Below, one piece after another: positions 1 to 9,739 of a stretch of 64,000 nucleotides of DNA; position 1 is the first letter of the stretch; each line of letters begins with the position of its first letter. The DNA lies in contig CM077115.1 of the NCBI GenBank assembly GCA_039619475.1, forward strand, positions 417,082,557-417,146,556, in the 5' to 3' direction. The stretch comes from Icerya purchasi (taxonomy: Eukaryota; Arthropoda; Insecta; Hemiptera; Monophlebidae). A program made the position numbers and the translations under genes. A model generated the notes under the pieces. The model made no database searches, was not told the origin of the DNA, and saw only the letters and a program-made list of their open reading frames with translations.

Positions 1-159
1 ACTACGTCCTGTGTTTTTTCTTTATTAATTATGACTCGGCGTAATAAGATTTTAAATGAATACTTAGCTTTAACGAAAAGTGGATTTAATTTAAGTAATT
101 GCGTATCGGTTGAGGGTAAAATTTGGTTAATAAAGAATTCTGATTTTTCACTTTCTTTT

Positions 160-265
160 CTAACTGTCACACTGCCGCACAATGTGTTCAAAATATAATT
201 TCTATTCTATTCTATGTATCTATTCCTTCTGGCTGGGCTAATGTTCTTTGGTAGCAAACCCAAGG

Positions 266-300
<35 letters not shown>
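160..300 (+). mobile_element. Possible LINE 3' end with a 30-nt A tail
   Basis: A run of 30 A (271-300) directly follows a non-repetitive stretch ending CAAACCCAAGGAGGGT. This resembles the 3' ends of the LINE copies elsewhere in the window, which close with a short GC-richer segment and a pure A tract. No coding motif is recognisable upstream, so this could also be a processed transcript or a plain A-tract expansion. The left part may lie outside the window. Confidence 0.3.
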
Positions 301-302
<2 letters not shown>

Positions 303-539
303 GTTCACTCATAATATCCTACTACACCAATTATAGAACTAGGCGAGCATGAATGTGACGGTGGCCTACCCGAAGCCTGCACGTTGCACCACCAAGTCTC
401 TACTTTCCTCCTCCACAAACTGATTTGACTAATATATTCTTCTTAGTAAATAATACGTCTTTCTCTTCTGTTTGCTAATGTTTTGGGAAATCTTTATTGC
501 TTATAGTGCGCAAATTGTTTTTTACGAATCACACTTTAA

Positions 540-910
540 ACACCCCTCCACTGGGCTCGTCAACCAAGGACCTTAAACCCAGAAACAAATAGAAAATAAG
601 CAAGAACAACTACGTAAAAGGTTAAAATGCTATGCAATCAGAAATGGAAAGCACAAAGGAAAGTAACAGGGGAATAACTGCAGGAATTAGAAAGGAAAGT
701 ACAAAAGAAGTACTCAAAGGAGCAGGAAGGGTCAGCGCCAGAAGTTGTACAGGTGAGAGGATTCTGTAGAAAGAGCACAGCATTCAAACAGGACGTGATT
801 GGAGTCGCAAATAAAGGCGAGGACCGAAACGTGTAGAGCACAGAAGGGAGAGAGAAAAAGAGAAAATCGGAAACGGGAAGAAGGGAGAGGAGGGATACTT
901 TAACTTTGAA
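540..910 (-). mobile_element. LINE-A fragment, 3' end only
   Basis: Read on the minus strand, this contains the C-terminal LINE-A signature: a CDSNHVLFECCALSTES-like zinc-finger remnant, after a segment of the family's LLPSSRFRF type. It then runs into a 3' untranslated end, TTTCTGGGTTTAAGGTCC followed by TTGGTTGACGAGCCC, which closely matches the ends near 17046-17080 and 45270-45303. No A tail is visible at the 3' side (about 545), so the copy is probably clipped at both ends. It is broken by frameshifts and not functional. Confidence 0.7.
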
Positions 911-1543
911 TGCCTCAATGTTCAAATATAATTAACGCTTTAACCGTTAATGAACGCAACACAAAACAAAACTGTTCTGTTCGTTAGATCGAAAAAGAGC
1001 CTGCTTTTTTTCTTTTTTTTTTTTCAAGTGACTCTCTCCAGTTTCGTCAGTAACTTTTTTAGAAGTTTGTTGGAAGTAAGAACTAATTTTTGCCCGCTGC
1101 GTAAGTTTCATAAAAATTCCGATTTTTTTTTTTAATATTCTTTTTAGTGCCTTAAAATTTGTAATTCGCCATTAAAATATAACGGAAACAATAAATGGCA
1201 AATTTCATACCGCGATCTTCGATTTTCGTTTATCCTTTTAATCCGGTTGTGTACTACACTGACTTATCTCTACTGTTGCACCACCTTTCAACGTTCAGGC
1301 TTTCTCGAATGCCAGTTTAGATGGTAACTGTTTTAATCATGTAACACCGTCGTTTTTTGAACGTTAATAACTATTTCAAATAAACCGTATTAATTGCAAC
1401 AGAATCTCGCACAGGTTTCATTAATTTTATAAGAACTCGCAAATTTTCCATTTATTTTATACGTTAAAGAGAAAGTACTTCCTTACGTTTTTATTCTTAA
1501 AGTTTGTTGCACACATTATTTCAAAATTATTTTTGAATTAAAT
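911..1543. other. No recognisable gene
   Basis: AT-rich sequence with T-runs near 1005-1024 and 1123-1132. Short ORFs here are low-complexity and I see no motif, splice structure or repeat to support a gene. Confidence 0.5.
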
Positions 1544-1670
1544 ATAAACAGACACTTTTTATCGAAAATAATATATTTAAATATTGACGCTGGCGCGTTT
1601 CGAAGCCGATAGCTTCAAAATCACAGCACAATATTTAAATATATTACTTTTTAATAAAAAGTGTTTATTA
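1544..1670. repeat. Small hairpin / MITE-like inverted repeat
   Basis: Two arms of about 42 nt are inverted copies with a few mismatches: left 1544-1586 (ACACTTTTTAT ... ATATATTTAAATATTG) and right 1628-1670 (CAATATTTAAATATAT ... ATAAAAAGTGT). The loop of about 40 nt holds its own small stem, GAAGC-CGATA-GCTTC. Size and layout fit a miniature inverted-repeat element. No clear target duplication is seen, and no second copy was noticed in the window. Confidence 0.6.
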
Positions 1671-1959
1671 TTTTGTAACTTTTTGATACGTTCTATGATT
1701 TGTTAAGAAAAAAATCTCGACTAAAATGTTGTTATCATAACGTACGGCTTGCTAAGAGAATCGACTGTCATCAATATTACAGCGAAGATAAAATTGGCTT
1801 CATTTTATTCCCTCTTCCCGTCATTTTAAAATTCCTCTTTACTTTTTATCCGTATATCGACGTAATTCGATGGATTCTGTTTTATACAAAAAGGTGAACA
1901 GAACATGTGAAAAGGAGAGTGTGTATATATTCATTTTAAGGGGTCTGTTAAATCTTCCA
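1671..1959. other. No recognisable gene
   Basis: AT-rich, unassigned. The short ORFs are not supported by composition or motifs. Confidence 0.4.
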
Positions 1960-2080
1960 AATTACCTTCGGTCGTGTCCGACTTATTCACCTTCTGCCGT
2001 GTCCGATTTATTAACCTTCTTTCGTGTCCGACCTTTCACCTGCTGTCGTGTCCGACTTCCGTACTTTCTGGCATGTCCAA
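1960..2080 (+). repeat. 25-bp minisatellite, about 4.5 units
   Basis: Imperfect tandem units of 24-25 bp, each ending in the core GTGTCCGA (for example 1983-2007 and 2008-2032). The last unit (CTTTCTGGCATGTCC) runs directly into LINE reverse-transcriptase code (MSKIFEKLL). The unit reads like the conserved RT stretch RPISLLPVMSK, so the array appears to have grown from the RT coding sequence itself. Confidence 0.7.
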
Positions 2081-2420
2081 AATTTTTGAAAAACTACTAC
2101 AGAAACGAATCGAAGAAGTTATCGAAAAAACATTATCTTCACGATTTAAAACTGAATTCATTACATGATTACTACCATCACACATACAGTAGGAGAAAAA
2201 AATATATCGTTTCTCGGTTTTCTGACAAAAGTTGACATGTTACTCCATAAGGTGAATCCAGGGAACTACTATCAGTTTTTACAATCATTGCACTATATGT
2301 TGCATCGCGGGAATATTCAAGTTCTAGTTGTGCCTGTATTGTCACCGCACACTGGTTGCACCATCGGCACACCGCAGCAATTCTATCTACCGACGATGTG
2401 AGCAATGTCTCTGGACTGTC
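2060..2420 (+). mobile_element. Jockey-type LINE reverse transcriptase fossil
   Basis: The translation begins LSGMSKIFEKLLQKRIEEVIEK, matching the RT fingers segment of jockey-type LINEs (usually L.PVLSKIFEKLLLKRL). A frameshift later it continues as DKVDMLLHKVNPGNYYQFL...RGNIQVL, which corresponds to the family pattern AFDKVWHxGLLHKL...YYxFLxSYLxxRxFxV. Catalytic FADD and everything downstream are missing. Stops and frame changes show it is dead. It starts inside the minisatellite on its left. Confidence 0.65.
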
Positions 2421-2759
2421 AGCCTGTGTTACAAATGCCTAACGAAGTTAAATTAATCTCCGCGGTAGTTTTATTAAAAGAAAGACGTTCCGAACACCAT
2501 TAATTATTAATCAATTTACGGATTTACAAGTATCCTCATTTTTGCAAAGTACTTGATTATCTCAGATCTCGCAAGCTGCGCGTCTAAAAATGACAAAAAA
2601 AAAAGAAGACGGACGACGGATAAAGACTTGCTACCGGTGTTGGGATTTAAATCCTAACTCAGCTTAGAAATTAAGAGTGATACACTGATGTGTTCTGTAC
2701 GAAATTGTCAAACAGATATCCGATTTAGATCGCTCAGAATACAATGCTTTATAGGGTAT

Positions 2760-2945
2760 GCCCCTCGGTGCTACAGCGACTGTATTATTTTCCATATATG
2801 TTCACTTATACACATCACTTCCTCTCTACTTGATAATATGGACCGCTAGCAATTCTGGAATTCCTGGCAATAAAGCGGCTGATTCCTTTCGGTTCCGACC
2901 ACTTCCTTTTTTAAGACAAATCCCTCGTCTTTCAACCTACTAACG
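2760..2945 (+). mobile_element. RNase H-domain fossil of a LINE
   Basis: The ORF contains IIWTASNSGIPGNKAADSF, which matches the last conserved block of LINE RNase H domains (usually W.PSHSGIPGNEAADSLA) and carries its final catalytic aspartate. The other RNase H blocks cannot be read. It lies 340 bp after the jockey-type RT fossil, but jockey elements normally lack RNase H, so the two are probably separate insertions. Confidence 0.55.
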
Positions 2946-3962
2946 CTATGTAAAAGATCCCATTTTAAATCTGATGGTCGGACATTTAAGTTCTTGTTCG
3001 TTTTATCCGTGTCCGTTCAACACATCAAAAGTCTACGTAATTTTCGGCGCGTGAAAACCATTAATCAAGTTATCCCGGAAAGGCACCAGCATCAAATCAT
3101 GTTGAATACGATAGCGATTCAATTAGTGGATATAATATTAGTGAAATTTGACCAAAACCTTTTTAATTGAAAAATTAAGCTAATGATGAAGTTTTCATTC
3201 TAATGAAGTCAACGATTTGCAAGGACTATTGGCGGTGGCCCGACTCCACCACTATTGTAAGGTTTTTTTTATTTTTTGGTGTATTTAGTAGTTGTACGAT
3301 TGTGCTGTTTTTACTCGCTTTAAAAGTGCTATTGGTTAATAGATAAAGAGGCTCGTCCGCAGATAACAAAAAAGAAAAAAGAAATCTCCACACTCGGTCT
3401 CGTCGAATATGAAAATAAAACGCAATGAACGAACCCGTTTTAATTTATATTCCGTGTTTCGTGAAATAATAATACCGGCAACGCCGAAGAAATCGAGGAA
3501 ATACTGAAAAATTCGTTATGGAAAACGAAATTCATACGAATCCGGGGATAGTCTGAATGAACTGATCGACACACTTGCAACCGAACGATTTTCAAAAGAA
3601 ATTGTCGGCAAGCAAATAAAATTTAAATGTTGCGCTGTTTCAGCGGAAGAAACAAACAGATGTTAATAATGTTCAAAAAGTTGTTTCGCATATCCACAAT
3701 AAAGAAAATAAACATAAAATTGGTCAGAATATTTCCGTTCGATTTAGCCATCTTAGCCGTGCGCTGATCGATCCTCGTGGCTACGTTCGTACCCATTCTC
3801 TCGTTTTGCAGACATAAAAGTATTCATGATACAATATATACAACGCAGTTATATGTAAGGCTACACCTTAGAGATTTGATAATCGTTTTATATACAGTCT
3901 GACTATAATGTCCGTGTAGTCACCTAAAATGCTTTGTACACGCCTTCAACTGTTAACGATTG
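2946..3962. other. No recognisable gene
   Basis: No motif found. Short peptides around 3480-3660 (for example ELIDTLATERFSKEIVGKQIK) look coding-like but match nothing I can name and are interrupted. Confidence 0.4.
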
Positions 3963-5045
3963 CATAATATTTATTTTTCGCTGCTCATTCTCAAACTCAA
4001 GATCCCGATTTGGCAGCTTGACGTCGGCTATCTAACGTTCGAAAAAACATTAAGCGATAACCAGTGATCGGTAAAACATCTGCACGGATATGATTGTATT
4101 AACGGCACAGCCAATTGTGTTTAAAAACTACGCTCCATGGCAAATCTGCTTTATACAAATTGCCTAAGTCGGTATTATTATTTAACGGTTTTTTTTCTGA
4201 TGCAAACAGCTTACACCAGTCATACAATATCGGCTATCGGTGGTGAAGCCGGAAACTTTCCAAAGAGGTGGGGGGATTTAGTTGCCACGATTAAAATTTT
4301 CATATAATCGTATCATACGCCAGTTATAATGGGGTCACCCTCTTTCGGGGGCGAAAATTCTTTCAGGCGCAGGCGACTTTTTTACAGACTATCTGCGATG
4401 ATTTTCAAGTATCATCCGTTAAACGTTATCCTCTGTGTTAGTGAGAAACACGAGTTATCAAATACTGCTATCAGAAATTCCACTCAAAAAATACTACCGT
4501 TCTTCGTTAACGATTTAGTTTTTCCAAGCATGTTATATATGCATACATATATATATGATCACAAAACACATATTTTACATGATTTTATTGGGTTGTTAAC
4601 TTTTTTTAAATCTTTCCTATTTTTTTTTGAAATAACGACTTCAGTGTGAAATACAGATAAACAGACTTTTTCCATGTAAATTTAAGAGTTCTGTTAATAA
4701 TAGTGATACGAAACAGACGAAGATGATTAATACTATTAATCGGTCAAATGCATTATCAGTTCTTTTAATTTTTTTTTTTTTTTTGCTAATGTATATTTAA
4801 AAAATTACAAAACTATCAATTCTACGTCATATAAAGCGTAACATAACTGGATTGAATTTGCTTCTAATACATATTCCTTATATTATCTCTCTTTTCGATT
4901 CGTATCCAGCAAGTTTATTTGAGGATACGTTCATTGAAGTTTCTTCTGTTATCTATTATTTTAATTATATATTTAATTCCTTGACGAATCTACCTGGGTT
5001 TCAAAAAATTATCGAAAAAGACAGACAAGGCGCAAAAATTTCTAA
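3963..5045 (+). repeat. Left arm of a ~1.1-kb inverted repeat
   Basis: This arm is the reverse complement of 5905-6979. The outer ~700 bp look identical at every place compared, including a 106-codon ORF (4329-4649) that reappears at 6294-6614 on the other strand. The inner ~200 bp show scattered substitutions and small indels. No transposase or host protein motif is present, so the shared ORF is best seen as a by-product of the repeat. It could be a fold-back element or an inverted duplication. Confidence 0.85.
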
Positions 5046-5904
5046 ATACTTCATTTCCATTTCAAATAAACGAAATGTATGAATTGCGGTATTTAATTTT
5101 TAAAAAACTTGATCTATATCATTTCTTTATAATACTGTTACTGTTTATTAAAAAACGAAAGAACGTGAATGATAGGAATAACCCCACTGAAAAATTATTT
5201 TTAATCACTTTATTTCCTTACCTGATTTACCAAATTAGATTAATTTCTTTAACAATGCAGGTGCAATTGAAGGTCGTAGTTAAAACGTCGGAGCATATTA
5301 AAATACGTAACTAATCTCGACTACCGCTTGGTGTTTTAATCCTGAATCCTATTTTAATGATCTTAACATATTTCTTGTTTCATAAAAATTTTTTACTTTT
5401 TTATTTTCTATTAAGATGAACCGTTAAGATGATATAGTTCCATAAATGAAACTGATACTAATTGTATCGTTTGTTTTCACGCATCTCTGGGTGTTATATC
5501 GTTTCTATGATTTTCTTAAAAAATTGGAATTAGAAAATTTGTTTTTAATAGAATTTCCCCGCAATGCATTTATCGGGAATATTAAATACAAGGTTTGAAA
5601 GCTTCTTGTTTACCGCCTCTATTACAATTTATACGAAAATCAGATAATCAATCTTGTGTTTTAAAAATCGAAAATTTTTCTAAACGAATTAAAAAAAAAA
5701 GAAATAGATCAGTCAGACAGGATGTTTCATGTACTGAACATTCTGTGTGTTAATTTAAAGATTACTATAATTTACATTTACATAATACTAAATTCAAAAC
5801 AAAAATATTGAATTATTAATTTGTAATGTCATATACATATATATATATATATATATATATTTCTCGCCTAGTTTTAATATAAATACGTTTAGTTATGTGA
5901 TTAA
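5046..5904. other. Unique spacer of the inverted repeat
   Basis: About 860 bp separating the two arms, AT-rich, with a TA microsatellite at 5832-5861 next to the right arm. No coding motif. Confidence 0.6.
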
Positions 5905-6979
5905 AAAATTTTGTGCCTTTGTCTTTTTCGATATTTTTTTGAAACCTAGGTAGATTTGTCAAAAAATTAAATATATAATTAAAATCATAGATAACAGAAG
6001 AAACTTCAATGAACGTATCCTCAACGAAACTTGCTGGATACGAATTGAAAAGAGAGATAATATAAGGAATATGTATTAGAAGCAAATTCAGTTCAGTTAT
6101 GTTACGCTTTAAATGACGTAGAGTTGATAGTTTTGTAATTTTTTAAATATACATTAGCAAAAAAAAAAAAAAAATTAAAAGAACTGATAATGCATTTGAC
6201 CGATTAATAGTATTAATCATCTTCATCTGTTTCGTATCACTATTATTAACAGAACTCTTAAATTTACATGGAAAAAGTCTGTTTATCTGTATTTCACACT
6301 GAAGTCGTTATTTCAAAAAAAAATAGGAAAGATTTAAAAAAAGTTAACAACCCAATAAAATCATGTAAAATATGTGTTTTGTGATCATATATATATGTAT
6401 GCATATATAACATGCTTGGAAAAACTAAATCGTTAACGAAGAACGGTAGTATTTTTTGAGTGGAATTTCTGATAGCAGTATTTGATAACTCGTGTTTCTC
6501 ACTAACACAGAGGATAACGTTTAACGGATGATACTTGAAAATCATCGCAGATAGTCTGTAAAAAAGTCGCCTGCGCCTGAAAGAATTTTCGCCCCCGAAA
6601 GAGGGTGACCCCATTATAACTGGCGTATGATACGATTATATGAAAATTTTAATCGTGGCAACTAAATCCCCCCACCTCTTTGGAAAGTTTCCGGCTTCAC
6701 CACCGATAGCCGATATTGTATGACTGGTGTAAGCTGTTTGCATCAGAAAAAAAACCGTTAAATAATAATACCGACTTAGGCAATTTGTATAAAGCAGATT
6801 TGCCATGGAGCGTAGTTTTTAAACACAATTGGCTGTGCCGTTAATACAATCATATCCGTGCAGATGTTTTACCGATCACTGGTTATCGCTTAATGTTTTT
6901 CGAACGTTAGATAGCCGACGTCAAGCTGCCAAATCGGGATCTTGAGTTTGAGAATGAGCAGCGAAAAATAAATATTATG
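5905..6979 (-). repeat. Right arm of the ~1.1-kb inverted repeat
   Basis: Reverse complement of 3963-5045. The match ends at the outer side with AATATTATG (6979) against CATAATATT (3963). Immediately outside begins a third, truncated copy of an internal part of this arm (6980-7230), so the boundary is also a duplication junction. Confidence 0.85.
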
Positions 6980-7230
6980 ATCATATATATGTATGCATAT
7001 ATAACATGCTTGAAAAAACTAAATCGTAAACGAAGAACGGTAGTATTTTTTGAGTGGAATTTCTGATAGCAGTATTTGATAACTCGTGTTTCTCACTAAC
7101 ACAGAGGATAACGTTTAACAGATGATACTTGAAAATCACTGCAGATAGTCTGTAAAAAAGTCTGAGTCTGCTTGCGCCCGAAAGATTCACGCCTGCTTTT
7201 TCGCTCCCTAAAGAGCGGTCCCCGTTATAA
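6980..7230 (-). repeat. Third partial copy of the inverted-repeat unit
   Basis: Direct repeat of roughly 6384-6618, same orientation as the right arm. It starts at ATCATATATATGTATGC and ends near GGTCCCCGTTATAAT (the counterpart is GTGACCCCATTATAA). It is clearly more diverged than the two arms are from each other. The junction with the right arm falls at TGATCATATATAT, a sequence also present inside the unit, so microhomology may have guided the duplication. Confidence 0.75.
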
Positions 7231-7234
7231 TATA

Positions 7235-8095
7235 CTCCTTTTTTTCCTTTTTTTTTTCTTCTCCGTATCTTGACATGACTGAGCAGTAGAAATAAACCAG
7301 TAAGTAGCAAAATTTGCTGAATGTACGGTTCTGTCCGTCTACAAAGATTCATTTTAATACCTGTACGTTTTCGAATGGATATTATAAAAATGCCAAGTAT
7401 CTTAAAAGGCGAGTTCGTCCGCCATGACACGGTTTTAAAACTATTTCGAACTAAAATTTCAACAGCAAGCCTTTTAAAGAACCCTTCCTGGATCTCGTCA
7501 ACAATGCTTTCTCACTAGAGCTCAGTGTGGTCATACGACATTTAGATAGTTTTACGGATTTCCTCAAATCCAATGCTGCATTTTCATTTTTTTCTTTTTT
7601 TCATTACGCGACTTTTTTAGCACTGACTCTTCCGTAATTTTTTTGTTCATCACTATCGGAGTTTTCTTTTTACTCATATCGTTTTTTGTTTTTTTTTCTA
7701 AATTAAATATGAAAAATAGAGGGGGCAGTTTTAACGCGACTACTTCCGACAATATTTACATTTATTGAAGAATAACCCCCCGTACTTCTAATTTAACTTA
7801 ATTTTGCCCGAGCTATCTCGTATTTTTGGTTTTCACAAAAGGATACTTGTTTGCGATAAATTATTAAATGGTAGAATCTTAAAAAAGTCAGTTTATATGT
7901 CTGCGTTACGTTTTGAAATGTTCTGGTAAGCAAAGTCTTAAAAATGGAAATGTTGTAACATTATAACCTGTATCTTTTTTTCATGTTATCTTCGATCGAA
8001 GTTAATCATTATAGAGTTACTCTGTCTTTGTCCTTGGAACATTATGTCAACCATACGGTAGAGTTAACCGCCTGCGCTAATCTACTTCCCATGAC
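7235..8095. other. No recognisable gene
   Basis: AT-rich with T-runs (7230-7260, 7590-7700). The ORFs here look like chance frames. Confidence 0.4.
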
Positions 8096-8099
8096 ATTT

Positions 8100-9735
8100 A
8101 TCTTCTCCTCCCTGGTTTACAATGTCCTTTGATAGAACCATTTAAAACTGGAGTTGAAGTAGTAGACGGTACACTTTTTTCTGAGTGCCGGTTTATGTAA
8201 CCGTAAAATTTAAATTTTCTGGAATGTTTAGTGGTAATTAGAATTGGCTTTGCTTTGGCATTCCTTGCAGCATTTGTCACGCGATCTGCCCATATCTTCA
8301 ACATACGACGACATATGCACAACTCCAATGCTTTTATCTTCATTTCGAGCACGGAAGTTAGAATCAAACTCTTTATACGATAGAGTAAAACAGACGGTAG
8401 ATAACATCGATCTATTCGCATCCTTAGTACTTGTAAAGACTCTTTACGAATCATCCGATTTTTCACAACTTTACGAATCATTCAATGTTTCACACTTGGA
8501 AATATCTTTCTTACCCTTTTTCTATACGTGATCTTATCTTAATCGTCTGTGTCAAGATACTGGAAGTTGGTTTCGATGTTAACTTTAAATTTATGTCGGT
8601 GCGAGTCTCGCTTTTGCTGTGCATCGTTAATCACTTTGTTTTACTGACGTTTATTTCCAGTCCAGATTTTTTGCTTACACTGGTAACACGATCAAGCATT
8701 TCTCTGTAACTTTTCTGTATTATTTGATATTATAGGACTGCGTCTGAAGCAAATATTACATTTCAGATATGCCTAGTTCCAACGTCAATACCGTTATCAT
8801 CACTGAGTGTTGCTCAAAAATTGCTCCTGAGTATATATTAAAAAGTAATGTTGACAATATGCAACCTTGTCTCGCTTCTTTCTTAATGGGTATTTCTTTT
8901 GATTCTACGTTCTCACTTCAGACCTTTGCCGTTTTGTTCGGATAAAGTTTCCCTATTAATCTCCCGATTATCCAGTTTATTCCGGTACGTTCCGAAATTT
9001 CTATTAGCATGTTTCACGCATCGAACGCAGTAAAAGAGAGCGCTTGCTTGTGATTTACATCGCGACATTTTCGGGCTAGGAATTAAGTGACCATATTGTT
9101 TCACGTATTCCATATCCAGAAAATTAGTTTGATTTTCGCCAGTATTTTCTTTACATTTTTCATAAATTCTTCTACGGATTAGTTTTTGAGGAAGTTCTTC
9201 GAGATGTATGACATGAGAATTAATTACTGCTGTCGGTAACATTGATCTTCTTTTCGGTATCGTGATAAATACAGATTTCAATCACTCTGATGGTAAAGCA
9301 CCATTGTTACTGGCACAGTGTATTTAATGAATTTATCTAGGGATTTTATGGTAATAAGGTTCCTTTGAATTACTTTCAACAATCCAACTGCTCTGGCTGA
9401 CTTCGGATTCTTCACGGCACATAGATAATCTCTTCTAATTGCAGGCTTTCTGCAGACAATTACATTATCTACGCTAAGTCTGGCGTCTTCTCAACTAATA
9501 TTATTACTAGTACTCTTTGCAGCGCAGGATTCTCTTACCTATCTCCAGAATGATGTTTTCATTTTTGTCTTTTAAGCTTGAAATATTTGTTAAGTATTTA
9601 ATATTGACGAATTCTTTCGACTTTTTGATGTAGGTTGAAAGCATTATTTTTGAATATGAGTTCTTCGATTTTTCGACATTTTCTATCGAACTACATTTCT
9701 TTTGTCTCCCGTATTTTACTTCGGATTTCATTTGT
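8100..9735 (-). mobile_element. LINE-B, degraded copy without RNase H
   Basis: In minus-strand order: a linker with KYLTNISSLKDKNENIILE and RCKEY (9507-9731), as found between endonuclease and RT in endonuclease-RT LINEs. Then SVFITIPK, INSHVIHLEELPQKLIRRRI and GENQTNF (8913-9281), the RT fingers. Then RQGCILSTLLFNIY (about 8830), the primer-grip side, and GLEINVSKTK (about 8650). Last, ALELCICRRMLKIWADRVTN and a GHI.RH-like C-terminus (8098-8481). Each block is in another frame or interrupted. The GHxxRH...GRPR ending type also occurs at 37468-37760. The clade is not resolved. Confidence 0.75.
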
Positions 9736-9739
9736 TTTC

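Noticed and set aside
1960..2080. CRISPR-like repeat array
   Set aside because: Units are contiguous with no spacers, and the genome is eukaryotic.
4329..6614. Identical 106-residue ORFs at 4329-4649 (+) and 6294-6614 (-) as a duplicated gene
   Set aside because: They lie in the inverted-repeat arms, where non-coding flanks are equally identical. The third copy has diverged without preserving the frame's features, and the peptide has no recognisable domain.
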